Shown: positions 19,997 through 31,440 of the stretch, piece after piece
Position numbering within the stretch: the first letter of the stretch is position 1
Layout: the number at the start of each line of letters is the position of its first letter
The notes under the pieces: model-generated
Database searches by the model: none
The model's input: only the letters and a program-made list of their open reading frames with translations
Told to the model about the DNA's origin: nothing
Origin: Amia ocellicauda
Lineage: Eukaryota > Chordata > Actinopteri > Amiiformes > Amiidae
Direction of reading: 5' to 3'
NCBI RefSeq assembly: GCF_036373705.1
Contig: NC_089850.1
Coordinates: 25,736,733 to 25,800,732, forward strand
Length of the DNA stretch: 64,000 nucleotides
Made by a program: the position numbers and the translations under genes

Positions 19997-22721
19997 TATT
20001 ATTATTATTATTATTATTATTATTTCTTGGCAAACACCCTCATCCAGGGTGCCTTACAGTATACAAGAGCAATACAGAAGTGGAATACTACAGTAGAAAA
20101 TTACAAATCAAACCTAATACAATTACAGGATCAAAATGACCGAATAAGTAAGTGCATAAGTAAAATATACAGTTAATATAAAATACAAGTCCTACATCCT
20201 AGTTTTAATAGCTAACAAGTGCAGACATAATAAACATTTAGAAATATGAAAACATAGTGATGATATCATATTACCTGCATTGATGATAAGCCTGGGAAGA
20301 ACACAACTCAATTTTTTTTTTTTAAGCTATTAATTGAACTGGCTGAATAATTGTGACTTATATTTTTGTTTTTCTTTTTAGTGGAACTATCTTCTAGAGA
20401 ACAACTCGATGGAATTGAGCATGTTGGAGTACAGTACACAGTACTGTGTGTTTGCTAGGTCACATTTACCCTTAGCCTTAAAGAGTGACCCTTCTGAAGT
20501 GGTCTGTGTGTCCACTGCCAAAGGTAAATCCTCTGGGAGCAAAGTAAACACTTTTCATACTTACTCAGTAGGCCTACTTGTTTTTTCTGCATTCTTTCTG
20601 GGATTTCTGTCATAGAACTATGTATGGTATGTTTTCAAAGTTTAAGATTAAATAACTGTCCTGAACTTGGATTGCAATGCATTAAACAATGACTCTTTAA
20701 AAAGCTGTAAATTGGGGACTTTCTTTTTAAACAAAGTAATATGTATGTGTGGCATGCTCTCACAAGTTAGTTTCATGAGGATTCTCATGACATAGCCTCT
20801 GTTTAATAATATAAAAACAACATTAATGGTGAAATCCAGTTTTGTGCAGATTTGTTTTCTTGCCCATCATCATTAAATACATACTATATGACTTTTATAC
20901 TATTATGTATATAATTAAATGTATAATGTTTATGACATTGTTATCTTTAATCTACGCATGTTCTAAATATTCATATTTAGAGCATCTGACTGATACCGTA
21001 AAGCCCTTAAAAGGTTTCTCACTGAAAAGTCTAAGAAAATATGTTAAATGTATAAAACTGAATTCAAGTTTTAATGAACTTTTAAATACATTTTCATAAC
21101 TCAAAAAGTCAGTTTTAGTCTCCTATGATTTTGGTTATTGACATTCAATATTTAATAATACTAACAATAATGTATTTTTTTAGATCCCTTTTTCGACTGG
21201 ATGGTGTTTATTTTGACAGGATGTGTCTTGCCAATAACGATTGCCCTGTTTCTTCTCATTTTGGTCGGATGTCTAATATACCAGTATGTTTTTGGCAAAA
21301 AGCAGAAACAACCCCCAAATCTGGTGAGTTTGATCTTCAGATTGAACATTGGGTGTTAAGGAGATAATGATTCAACTTTTGTACAGATAAACAGGCTGGC
21401 TGAGCGCTGTGTTATCACGACAGTCTTATGAGAAAAAAGAAATGCATTCAGTTCCTTATCAGATTTCAGCCTCCCTATTATGTAGCTGGTCTACTGATGT
21501 GTACATTCCCCTAATTCCATACTCCATTAAATTAAAGATATAGATATTTTATAGGGTCAGTGAAACAGAAAATACCTATGTGCAAATAAGGAAAATTAGC
21601 TAGACTTAAACAAGAGTAATGGAACAATGCAACTTACCTAAGAAAATACATGTGAACCAACCCCCTTCCCTAAAAAACATGATTTAATTGTGGGACTCTA
21701 TTGTGACAATAATGAGTGATGTCTTAGAAAGATACAAATATATGTATTTATATAATAGCTTTCTGAAACAAACAATTTTGTGTATAAGTGATCAGGCCTT
21801 TATAATAGGTGGTTTCATGTTTTTGTAACTTTCTTGTTTTTTTCATGGTCTTAGGGCACGTGTATATACATATAAATTGGTAAACATTATTTTTTGTTTG
21901 TTTTACAGTTGTTGCCACATCATCGTGAACATGAGGCAAAGTTTATGTTTTTTCCTCAGGACTTTACAGTGAATATTATCAACATTAATGGCATAAATAA
22001 GGGTGATTTTGATTCAGAATTCATCAGTCAGAAGCTCTTTGGGACTGCACCTGCCTGCTTTAACAAACTGAAAGAGGAGCTGCTGGCAGTGGGGGGTCCT
22101 GTGACCTACACATCCCAACTTCTAACAAGTCAAACAAGTAACAGACCCCACAATATATTGAATCCAGACATTCAAGAAAGGGCGACGGGAGTGTGTGACG
22201 ATTTTGAATATGCAATGGTTCTGAAGGCGCAGGCATCCTTTGAGGAGAAAGAAAGTGTATCAGACAGGTGTACCTCCAATGATGTAGATCCCTCTGCAGT
22301 CAGCCACAACCAAGCATTAAACCAGGGGGCTGTGAAAGGCTCCGCACCACCAGAGGAAGCATTGCTGGGTGGACCAGAGCCAAACGCATACAAGCAGCAG
22401 GCCACTGAGGTGCGCTGTGAGGCAGACTCAGATGCAAGGAATATCTCGTGGACTTTCCCAGTGGTGGAAGCAGAAAAAGAGGAATCTATTGTTGTGGACT
22501 GGGACCCCGAGTCCTGTAGGTTACATATTCCACTTATTTCTGCATTTGAGAAAGAAATAGTTGAAAGGGAAGAGGAAGAGCCAGAATGTGACTGGTGGGA
22601 AATGACAGAGATGTTGCCAAAAGTCTATATAAGGCAGTCTTCAGAGGATTCTTGTGAAAGTGAAGACCACCTGAGAAGGCTAGTTAAAGACTGGGGCCTG
22701 CATGTCAACATGGAAGAATAA
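12179..22721 (+). CDS. il20ra: Interleukin-20 receptor subunit alpha (fish crfb8 class), complete
   Basis: Cell-surface class II cytokine receptor chain. In mammals it pairs with IL20RB for IL-19/20/24, or with IL10RB for IL-26, and signals through JAK1/STAT3. Seven exons: 12179-12233, 17710-17842, 18521-18714, 18996-19171, 20382-20523, 21184-21323 and 21909-22721. All junctions are GT-AG with compatible phases; the total is 1653 nt (550 residues; human 553). Two fibronectin III domains are visible: NVVEWMPG and [11 protein letters not shown] with [10 protein letters not shown] in D1, TQYCVFA and EVVCVSTA in D2. One transmembrane helix (exon 6) follows. Exon 7 keeps the diagnostic [13 protein letters not shown] and the C-terminal [10 protein letters not shown]. 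Intron 1 carries two Tc1/mariner insertions. The gene converges with SLC35D3, as in human. Confidence 0.95.
12234..13889. other. IL20RA intron 1, first part
   Basis: AT-rich, with no coding similarity. It runs up to the Tc1/mariner element at 13890. Confidence 0.6.
14120..14210. repeat. Long near-perfect palindrome inside the Tc1 element
   Basis: Two arms of about 38-40 nt (GTAACGAG...TTAGGAGCACT and its reverse complement) flank a short TTAAAG centre. It lies between the left arm of the transposon and the transposase start and could form a cruciform or RNA hairpin. Confidence 0.85.
14256..15269 (+). pseudogene. Tc1 DD34E transposase, broken by one frameshift and one stop
   Basis: Starts [19 protein letters not shown] with the N-terminal paired-like helix-turn-helix. 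The frame shifts at about 14350 (one base apparently missing) and then runs through SDETK (first Asp, 14712), HDNDPKH (second Asp, 14976) and PIENLW (Glu, 15081). The 34 residues between the last two make it DD34E. A TAG at 15096-15098 interrupts it just after the catalytic Glu; similarity goes on to NKGFATKY and the TAA at 15267-15269. Only two lesions, and all catalytic residues are kept. Confidence 0.9.
15709..16925 (+). mobile_element. Tc1/mariner element with DD36E spacing, in IL20RA intron 1
   Basis: Ends CACTCACCTAAAGGATTATT and its inverse near 16925 are flanked by TA at 15707-15708 and 16926-16927. 1217 bp with short inverted repeats and one transposase. It lies only about 230 bp from the previous element and in the same orientation. 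Confidence 0.92.
15857..16893 (+). pseudogene. DD36E-type transposase, frameshifted
   Basis: The N-terminal part begins [14 protein letters not shown] with the helix-turn-helix and reaches AWSEESR, where the first catalytic Asp (codon 16319) is Glu. A frameshift between about 16355 and 16420 moves the rest to another frame: [17 protein letters not shown] (Asp at 16588), [11 protein letters not shown] (Glu at 16699), and AKGGQTQY before TAG. There are 36 residues between the second Asp and the Glu, the spacing of the DD36E (Incomer) group. Inactive as read. Confidence 0.88.
16928..17709. other. IL20RA intron 1, last part
   Basis: AT-rich, with a short (TA)n and poly(T) near 17195-17224. Nothing else seen. 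Confidence 0.5.
17710..17842 (+). CDS. il20ra: IL20RA exon 2 (first half of FNIII domain 1)
   Basis: Acceptor TTTCAG at 17704-17709, donor GTAAGG at 17843. Encodes [19 protein letters not shown] and EWMPGDG with YTVQYA, matching the NVLQW and TYTVQY region of human IL20RA. Enters in phase 1 and leaves in phase 2. Confidence 0.93.
18521..18714 (+). CDS. il20ra: IL20RA exon 3 (second half of FNIII domain 1)
   Basis: Acceptor CTCAG at 18516-18520, donor GTAAGT at 18715. Encodes [19 protein letters not shown], with the conserved cysteine pair and an NET glycosylation site, then YYARVKAV. Enters in phase 2 and leaves in phase 1. Confidence 0.95.
18996..19171 (+). CDS. il20ra: IL20RA exon 4 (first half of FNIII domain 2)
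   Basis: Acceptor AACAG at 18991-18995, donor GTAAGT at 19172. Encodes [12 protein letters not shown], matching the GPPEV start of domain 2 in the human receptor, and [10 protein letters not shown]. Leaves in phase 0. Confidence 0.93.
19172..20381. other. IL20RA intron 4, with repeats
   Basis: Contains a pyrimidine-rich, C-rich block at 19360-19640 of unknown origin, then the microsatellite and L2-type repeat listed separately. The roughly 80-residue frames in the C-rich block are in no conserved context. Confidence 0.5.
19948..20250 (-). repeat. (ATA)n/(ATT)n microsatellite with L2-type tail repeat
   Basis: An (AAT)n run turns into (ATT)n, so the tract is self-complementary. It is followed by TTGGCAAACACCCTCATCC and a body of about 200 bp. 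Minus-strand copy of an L2-tailed element in IL20RA intron 4. Confidence 0.6.
20382..20523 (+). CDS. il20ra: IL20RA exon 5 (second half of FNIII domain 2)
   Basis: Acceptor TTTTTAG ends at 20381, donor GTAAAT at 20524. Encodes [15 protein letters not shown] (with an NNS sequon), then TQYCVFA and VVCVSTAK, the domain 2 disulfide pair. Phase 0 in, phase 1 out. Confidence 0.93.
21184..21323 (+). CDS. il20ra: IL20RA exon 6 (transmembrane)
   Basis: Acceptor TTTTTTAG ends at 21183, donor GTGAGT at 21324. Encodes a hydrophobic helix from WMVFILTG to LIYQYVF and a basic juxtamembrane stretch ending PPNL, like HPANL in human IL20RA. Phase 1 in, phase 0 out. Confidence 0.94.
21909..22721 (+). CDS. il20ra: IL20RA exon 7 (cytoplasmic domain)
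   Basis: Acceptor TTTTACAG ends at 21908, in frame with [19 protein letters not shown]. The ATG at 21894 is intronic. 270 codons to the TAA at 22719-22721. The membrane-proximal [14 protein letters not shown] matches the human FFVPAEKIVINFITLN region. The distal acidic part has [13 protein letters not shown] and ends [10 protein letters not shown]. Confidence 0.95.
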   Translation: MLPHHREHEAKFMFFPQDFTVNIININGINKGDFDSEFISQKLFGTAPACFNKLKEELLAVGGPVTYTSQLLTSQTSNRPHNILNPDIQERATGVCDDFEYAMVLKAQASFEEKESVSDRCTSNDVDPSAVSHNQALNQGAVKGSAPPEEALLGGPEPNAYKQQATEVRCEADSDARNISWTFPVVEAEKEESIVVDWDPESCRLHIPLISAFEKEIVEREEEEPECDWWEMTEMLPKVYIRQSSEDSCESEDHLRRLVKDWGLHVNMEE

Positions 22722-24095
22722 GATGTCCTGGGCTATTATAAGGGAAAGCATTTCCTCTGGGATATTGTTTGAGATTTTGAATATTTACATCTGCTAAATT
22801 AAATGAAATCTAACTTCTAGAAGTATAGGTAGGTATTTGTGTACCCAAAACCTCCAAAAATGAAAACATTATAATCTGTTCATAATCATGAGATATATTT
22901 TTGTATATGTATGTATATATTTACAACATTTTACAATTTAAAGTAATTACACAAAGGAAGGAATTCAATCTGCTTGTGTTTCTGCTAAGACCCTTCAGGG
23001 CCTAATAATAATAAAAAAATGCCATAGTGGTACTAATTGTTCTTTTAATCTTGATTGATTCCTCAACATAAATGTTTCAAAAGTGACTCCCAAGATGAAT
23101 CATTGTAAATTTGTACTTCTATGGATTATGGCAATCTGCTTCTAACCATTTAAACTTTTGCTATGGGATTTGGAGAGTTAAAATCGTTAGAGAGATAGGA
23201 TACTGCGCACGCTTCATTATTCAGTTGGTAGTATCTGATAAAATCAAACCTGTATTGAGGCAGATAAGCAAGTTTTAAAACAAGCCAATAATTCAATATT
23301 TCTTAACTTGACCTTATAAAGTCCAGAAATGCACAATAACAAACTTACAAGAATAGAAAATGTAAGCTTGAGACGTTACATCAAAGGGCCTGATTTTTGG
23401 AGAGCAGATAAACATATTTTAGCAATCTCCATTGTTGAAAGAGCAGGCCTTTAAAATACATATACTGCATCGTGGCCCAAAGGTTGTTATGAATAGTAGG
23501 CTACAGTTAGAGTAGATACAAATCTTCGCAAGTAAACTTTGCCAAATGTTTCCACTGATTTCTTACAAACAATATTTTATGGAATATCTGTAAATGTCTG
23601 TTTATATATGTATATTTTTATAAACATCCACATATCATTTTACTTTGCTGAGCAGAACAATAACAAGGTATATGTGAAAACAATGAATTTGGAAAACATA
23701 CATAGATACAGTATTAAACTTTCCACTCATTGCAAGTTTGAATATTTTTGTTGTGAAGTATTAATGAAGAAAAAGCAATGCAGCATTGAATCATTTTTCA
23801 CTTTTTGTTTTATGAATGTTGCTCTGTGGTTTACTGTGTTCTTCTGTGTGCCGATAATATGAAGAAAACATTTTTGATTTGAGGTTAAAGTGGTCCATGT
23901 TTTGAGCATGCGTCTAAATATATCCTGTTTGGGCATTACTATACAAACCACATGGTTGGTGTACATCCTTAACAAATGATCAAGTCTATGCTTTTTCTTC
24001 TTTATATATACTTGGCTAATATTGGTTTGCACCTCACCAAGATTTAAGTAATTTTATATAAAAAATAAAAATAATGTGTCATTTTGCATTCTCAT
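22722..24095 (+). other. Probable 3' UTR of IL20RA
   Basis: AT-rich, no reading frames. Candidate AATAAA signals lie near 23011 and 24064 on the plus strand; which is used is unknown. Confidence 0.45.
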
Positions 24096-24101
24096 TTTTT
24101 A

Positions 24102-24151
<50 letters not shown>
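24102..24151. repeat. (ATT)n microsatellite
   Basis: About 16 ATT units. Confidence 0.9.
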
Positions 24152-24153
<2 letters not shown>

Positions 24154-24171
24154 GAAATACAGTGTGTATGG

Positions 24172-24485
24172 CAGTGCTGCCCAAACCTAATCCTTGAGGG
24201 CCCCTCTCTAACAGGTTTTATAGGTAACCTTTAATTATCCACTTCTAAACACCTGGAACCATTTCAATGTGATCAATTAAGCAGGTGATTTGTGAAATTA
24301 AGTTTTATAAAGAAAATGAACTACCCTATTCAACCCTCAATGACCAAAATTCCCTTAATTGAACAAGTTAATTGCTTAATTGATCAGTAACTTCCATGTG
24401 GTTCCAGTCTGTTGAAATTAGCGATTTAGGGTGACTGAGAAAACTTACTGGATAGGGGCTCACAGGACCATTTTGAGCACCACTG
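24172..24485. mobile_element. hAT-like miniature inverted-repeat element
   Basis: Starts CAGTGCTGCCCAAACC and ends with the imperfect inverse GAGCACCACTG. The flanks GTGTATGG and GTGTAATT share five bases of an 8-bp target duplication. No coding capacity. The CAGTG termini and 8-bp duplication suggest hAT. Confidence 0.55.
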
Positions 24486-25990
24486 GTGTAATTGAAACTA
24501 ATCAGTTATATACATGGTGTCATATTACAATTCTTTAGTTTGCAAAACACTTCAAGGATTTATTCTTGTTTTTCTTCTTCTCATATGCTCAATGTATTGT
24601 AAAGGATATTGTGTAAAGAAAAAACTACAGCAGACAAATGAAATGTATACCATGTGCTTTCATGATTATTATGAGAAATAAACTAAAATGTTAAAGTGCT
24701 TAATTGTATGTTTTTTTGAAATACATCTACATCTAACCTATAGCTTTCAGGGCTTCTAACCCTGGCATTTACATCTGTCTAAAACAAAAATCATATTGAC
24801 AAAAGTTTAATCTTTAAGCAGTAAATAATGTACATACATCGCTCATCTGTGTTACAAAATAGAATTAAACAAGTAAAAAAGAAACAAAGATTTGTTACTT
24901 TGATTTTGAACTAGTTTGTGTAAAAAGGAAAATATATACATATGACACAAACATTGAAGCCTTTGTGAGATGTGAGTGGCATTTTAATAGCCATTGATAA
25001 AAAGTTCAAATGGTACCAATCAACTGAAAGATTACACATACAAACATGTATTTATTAAAAGAAAAGGACAAAGCAATAAAAATATTAACTATACTGATAG
25101 TTGCCAAAATCTTATAAACCCTTGTAGAGTACATCTCAGTATAAAAATGGAAATAAGAAAATGAAGAAAACAAAACAAGCCCATTGACATCTTGAACCTC
25201 AGTAATCTTCAATGGAGTACATACTAGAACTGAATAATCACTTTAATGCCTTGATGACTAACAAGAAGACCTAGATGCATCGCAAATGTGTGAAAAAATT
25301 ACGAGTAACACCATGGAAGCTGAGATCTTGGTGGAATCAAAACATCATAAAAAGGAAAACAAAAAGCACAATCAAATAAAATTTAAGATAATTACAATGA
25401 ACTGTGCAAAATATATTAATAAAGAAGAAAGTTAAATAATAAATGTATTAAAGAATCTACTGAAAATAGTATATTGCATACCGATTAGCTCACAAGTATA
25501 CATCTGAAGCTGAGTTCTTAAATATCATTGATTGTTGCTAGTCTAGAATGAATTGATTTCAGTTGTTAATGACAACCTGTTTAAAGCCAGTACAACATTA
25601 ATTTGCTTTAGTTATTTCACAATCTATCATGGAAGGTTGTTTACTGGAAGTACAAATAAGAAAATGCAGACAGCAGGTTGTTAGTCTTAAAACAGGATAT
25701 GCCATATTTCCATTATTGCAATATAATTAGATGTAGTAAGATTATATTTATCAGTGTTCCTTAAAATAACATTACAGTAATTTAATTCCAACTGTTAAAG
25801 TCTGCTGCATATAACTTTAGAAAAGTACTAAATTTACAACTGAGACATGTAAATTATACTTAATGGAAAACATTGAAAATCAAATTATTAGGTTTCGGTT
25901 TTAGGTTATCAGGTTTATTTTCTGTTGGACTTTGCTGTGGCTGTTTTTTTTAATGGGGTTTTCACATACACTTACCTTTCAAAGTTGATC
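24486..25990. other. AT-rich intergenic DNA, no gene seen
   Basis: No conserved frame, motif or repeat recognised. Confidence 0.5.
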
Positions 25991-26019
25991 TTTATTGCTA
26001 TTCACTAACTCTTTGGATC

Positions 26020-26425
26020 CCCTGCCAATAACCTCTACAATATTATCTCCACCTCTCCTCCCTCTTTGACCCCCCACCCCCTCCCTCCTCCTTCTTCTTC
26101 TATCTCTCCAGATGATTTTGCCACCTTCTTCTCCTCTAAAATCCACAAGCTATTCTCCTCCTATCTCCTCTAAGTCTCCTTCTACCCGACCTTCTCACCT
26201 CTCTCTGACTCTGAACTCTCATCTCTCTGCTGCCACTTTAGCCTTTGAACCCCTCCCCGCTGGCCTCCTCCAGGTGACTAATTAACTGCACTTTGCGTTG
26301 CGTTACTTTTGTTCTGCTAAAATGTAATTATGTATTGATTTGTAGTGCTGCGCTTTTGTATTGCTTGTGCAAATTGGATAAGGGTGTTTGCCAAGAAAGA
26401 AAGAAATTAATAATATACAGACCAC
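26020..26425 (+). repeat. L2-type LINE 3' end
   Basis: A C-rich part translates to FATFFSSKI-like LINE sequence with stops. It is followed by AT-rich 3' sequence that ends GGATAAGGGTGTTTGCCAAG and a short (AAAG)n tail. This is the plus-strand form of the tail seen inverted at 7075, 10730 and 20030. Confidence 0.6.
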
Positions 26426-28755
26426 AGACCATTTATGGTCGTTACTGAAGCAGAAACACACCAGGCCACAGAATACTGAAGACATCTGTGTTTGAAAGGA
26501 AATGCATCAAACACCACGCATTATGAAAGCATGGCCACAATGTGGAATATTGAAAACAACAGCTGGGCTGAGGGTTAAATATCTGTCACTTTTACAGATA
26601 CATTAGAAACCAATGTGTGAACTACAGTTGGAGCAAACATTGGCTCCACTAGCAATGGCCAATCACATCCCATTCATAGCACACCTCACAGATCGACTGC
26701 ATACATTGGCCCTTTGTTTGCCAATGCATCATTGAATGCACTATTCCATAAATGAGTTGCTTCAAGGATCTTTTCAGCCTATGTTCATGGTTATATTGTG
26801 CATTTGTAGACCGTGCTTTGAAATATCACATCTTGTTACGTCTGCATTGCCAGGAACTAATGTAGGCGGTAGCTTCATGAATGCTGTCACACCTGCATTT
26901 CTGCATTTTATCGGTGGCAGATTCTATTAGTGGCATTGCTGTGGGTGAATCACAGAAAATCATACTTGGGTGCTTAATTGCATACAAGTGTATTTATTAT
27001 CACTCTGTGTAGTATCTCTCAGGCAGTGCTGTATTGTTTTCAGTTAAGTACAAAAAAGTCTTAATTTTACACTATTATCCAAATTATTGCACATGTTAAA
27101 TGTTGAGTATAGATATAAACTGTATGTGCTGTATTTGAAACAGTGTTATTCAGTGACTTGTTTAGTTTAATAAATAGTATTTATATTCTTCTAAATACTG
27201 GTTGAGCCAAGAGCAAAATCTGCAAAGATTCCAGCTGATTGAATTCATTTACGTTAATATTTGACTAGAATTGCATAACTTGAAATCAATAGGAGCCTAA
27301 GAGTTTAATTCAGGTGCTTAACTGAATAAACAGTATTGTGGACATGGCTGTCACTTTGATTGGAGATTTGTTATGCCCCTAAGAATTAATTGGTGCTGTG
27401 TCCATATCTGAAGAATTATTATTTAAGCACTTCAACAGTATTTATTGATATGCACAACCATGACAGTCTTAATTATGTGGAGTTATAGTTTTTAGGCAGG
27501 AGAAGCAGGCCTTGAAGTCATAAGGGCATTTTACAAGATACATGAGGAAATGTGAATATGATAAGAGTGCCTGCATTCAGTAAAAAGATATCAGTGTTAC
27601 TGTAAATGGTAAGATTTGTTATAAAACTGCAGATATGTTTCATGTTTGAAAGTATAGTGTCTTGATATAATAAGCATCTGGAGCGTTAGGCATTTCAAGT
27701 GCCATGGGCAATAATCCGATACCAGTATCATAACTCTACACATTTATTTACATATGGTTTCAAGCAAGGAACTTGATATTTACACTTGGTTTCCCTGTGT
27801 ATGCAAGTGTGTTTCCTTATCCGTGTAACATCAGAGCTCAATGATGCTGAGTTACAGAGTTGTTGTTTTAAAATTGTTCTTCTGGATGGGGTTGGAGGGC
27901 ACACTAAAGGAGCATCACAGCCCTCTTATTATCTGACAAAATACATGACAGAACCCATGTTTAAAAAATATATATTTATTTTTTAATGTAATACAGTTGT
28001 CAAGATGTTTACTATACAACAATACTAACAATAAAATCCCTATGAAATGGTGGGTAATTGCAATGTTTTTTCAGAACCCTCCAATTTACTCTCTATACTG
28101 TAAAAAAAGGTCATTTTTCAGCCATGTAAAAAAACAAAAACAAACTATTCTTAAGAAACCATGATTAAAATGTATGTTTTAAGCAGGGCTGTTGTACATA
28201 AAACAACAACAAAAAACAATTACATTTTCAGTATTTTCAGTTTTCTTGACAACCTGTATCTTTCACATTACGTCTGATTGATTAAGTCTCACATGACAAA
28301 AATAAAGAAACAGAAAACAAAATCTTAAGCTCATAGAACAACAGATTTCCTGTTTTTGTGAATTGCTCTTTCATGTTACACACAATGGTAAATTAAGTTA
28401 CCTTCTACTAGGAATGTGAAAACATTGTATTAATGTGGCAGCTTAACCAGAAATGCAGGATGACAAACTCTACCTAAGTCGTACTATGAATTATTTTTTC
28501 TATCTTATATATCATTTTTTACAATCAAACTCCAACCCTTTGCTGAAAAACTACTTTATAAATATGTGTAAATAAGATGGAACACAGAAATGAGCAAACA
28601 AAGGCTTGCATATTAAAACAGTGATTTCACACTAACTCCTACTGTAACTATTCAAATGCATTTTTTAGGTTGGTAGGTAAATTATAAATAAATACTCCAT
28701 TGTTTGAATGCTGCCTGTGCTCTCTATTTTACGTCTTCATAGTATTTATATTAGA
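26426..28755. other. AT-rich intergenic DNA, no gene seen
   Basis: Only short spurious frames; nothing recognisable. Confidence 0.5.
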
Positions 28756-28769
28756 AAAAAATCTATAAT

Positions 28770-28970
28770 GTAATCTATTTTTAATATTATTATTATATTT
28801 TCCCTTTTCCAGGGCAACATACAATTGTTACAATATATCACTTTATTTCTACATACAATTACCCATTGTTTTTTTACTGGAGCAATCTAGGTAAAGCACC
28901 TTGCTCAAGGGTAGAACAGCAATATTTGTTCTGCACTGGATGTCCAGTAGGACTGCTGACAACATTAAAT
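28770..28970 (-). repeat. L2-tailed SINE-like fragment
   Basis: (ATT)n, then CCAGGGCAACATACAATTG and the GTAAAGCACCTTGCTCAAGG motif common in fish repeats of this class. Diverged. Confidence 0.5.
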
Positions 28971-30183
28971 ATTATATAGCCAAGAACAGAACAAACAAAA
29001 CTAACTAAAACAACTCTATCCATCTATATGACATCATTTAGCCACAGAACTAGTACATAATGTCACTAAGCTTGCTCCATACCAAGAACCTGCTCTCTAC
29101 TCAACTGAGCTGTCACTGAGACGTCCAGCGATTCTCAGGCAACCCCAGCTAAGTGAATCCATCCCCTGGAAGACTCCAAAACATGATTATTTTGATAAAA
29201 CAATAAGTTGTACATTTGTGCACAACTCATTTGTTGAAATTAACCAAGAAAAACAAACAACTAGTTTATTATTCAGTTTTTTATAGAAACCCTACAGCAC
29301 ACCACCGTACTTAGAATGCAATACTTAACAAGGCATTGAGAAGTGCAAATGAAAGAAACTGGCACCCTCTTTTGGTCAGAACAATACTTACAAAATAAAA
29401 AACATGCATTAAAACATACTTTATTATTAAGAATTTACTATCAAATTAAGATGGAATAAATCTTGCCTATTGATGAGTATTCTGTGAGGGAATTCTGAAA
29501 CCTGCATGATATTTTGCACAATTGCCTGCACTGGAATTAGTATTATTGGCCTAATTTTACCAACCTGAGCCTTTTTAAGGAGATTACTGATATAATAAAT
29601 GCATATAAGACACCTGGCCCATTTAACATGACATCCCCTGTCTCTGTCAGTGTCAGTGACATGGCCATAGATGTTGACAAACATTTCTATCAGTCTTTTA
29701 GGTAGATATACTAATTTAATGGAGAATCCTCGTATTCCTCCATAAATACTCTATTTTCTCCATTCGGAATTCCTTCAAACATTTTGTATACCCTAGTATT
29801 CCACATGTATTCCTATACTTGTTGGTGGTAATTTTTTAAAGGATTTTTCTTCACAGTTGACTTATTATTAGAATGTGATAAAGCTTTGTTGACAACTAGA
29901 CAGAGAAGCGGACTTATATTTTTCTTACAAATTGTCCATGGAGTATAGCTTTGGAACCTTTTAAATACAAATTATTAATAATATTATTTTATCATTTGTA
30001 TATTTGCATAGACAGATACTTTTCAAGTTGACAATTATAAGTATAAAAGGGATATTTTGTGTGGTCTTGAACTAATCCAGTAGATGGAGCAATTTCTTAA
30101 GCATAAACCCTCTTTTCATATTTAATTTTAAAGATCTCTCAGATGAAGTACAGTTCTTATTGCCTTATGCTCCACATTTCAAC
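28971..30183. other. AT-rich intergenic DNA, no gene seen
   Basis: Nothing recognisable. Confidence 0.5.

Positions 30184-30236
<53 letters not shown>
30184..30236. repeat. (AAT)n microsatellite
   Basis: About 17 units. Confidence 0.9.
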
Positions 30237-30839
30237 TCAAATGTAAATTACAGTTCTACTCATGAGATGCCTTATGTGAGAAGGGTTTGTGTCTCTCCTT
30301 CTCCCTCTCTGTTACTGTTCCTCCCTAAAATGTGGATTGCTTTTTGGTTTGTGATTTTAAATGTTGGTCTTCCTTTACTAATATATTGAGCGATAGTCAA
30401 ACTAAATTTGAAATATAAGCAAGGGGAAGAAACTTAATTGCTTGTGTTTCCAATTTTTTCTCCATTTTACTACCTTTAAAAAAGATTTTAAATGTATTCA
30501 CAGTTTCAGTTCTGCACACAAGTATTACTGAATTCAAATAATTGTTTTATCTGCTTCAGGACCCTTTAACAAGTACAACTATCATATGAATAAGAAACCT
30601 CAACTTAATCTCACACAGCTATTGTTTAATTGCCCCAGAAAAACAACTCACTTGTGAAATAGTGCTAATTGTACAACTATAACAGAAGGGATGTGCGCTA
30701 GCTGTAGTGCAAAGAAGACTGATGGTTGGGGGAAAAGAAGTGCCTCTTGGGAAGATACTGCGAGGGTAGCCATGGTCAGCATAGCATTAGCTGTTACCTA
30801 ACTAAGTGATGCTATAACCTGCAAGCATTACCTTTTAGT

Positions 30840-31440
30840 CCTAGTAAGTGATGGAGCCTACAGACGCTGGACAGCTGAAGCATGATGGGATAGCTGTAGG
30901 TAAAGCGTTATTGACCCTAAAAACCCACCTTTTTTCTGTGTGCATCTCAAATTTGTCTGCACGCCTGATCAAGATCTGCAAGGGTTGCCAGCTCACCATC
31001 TATGAGCCCACCGTTTGTGTTATTTCCACAGTGACCCCTGGCAAGAACCTCAATAGAGCAAAGTAGGTGCCTCTAGCAGCAGATGTGCCACAAAACCTTC
31101 AGGACCTGTACCAATGCAGCACCATCAAGTCGTCAGCAGACATTGAGCATCACCCATTGTCATGGGAAGGAAAATTGATAGATCGATGTGTTTTTGTGTG
31201 GACTACAGATGATTGAAAGCAGTGACAAAGAAGGACTCATACCTTTTGACTCATATTGATACCACGTTTGATGCCCTGGCTTTCCCATCTTGACCTGAAG
31301 AGGCAAATGGCATGGCAGATTATCATGCATCCCAAAGACAAGAGTAAAAACATCATGCTCTGCAAGAACCACTTCCATCACTACCCCTATTGTCAATTGT
31401 TTACCATGCGGCTCTCCAGTGGACCATGAGTTATTTTTAT
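30840..31440 (+). pseudogene. Ty3/gypsy-like pol fossil
   Basis: Pieces in several frames resemble the region leading into a gypsy reverse transcriptase: QNLQDLYQCSTIKS (31090-31140), then IDTTFDALAFPS, a LDLK-like motif and IIMHPKDKSKN (31250-31350). These match the usual order IDDTLDALAG, STLDL, MHPEDKEKT. Many stops and indels; no LTRs seen nearby. Confidence 0.6.
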
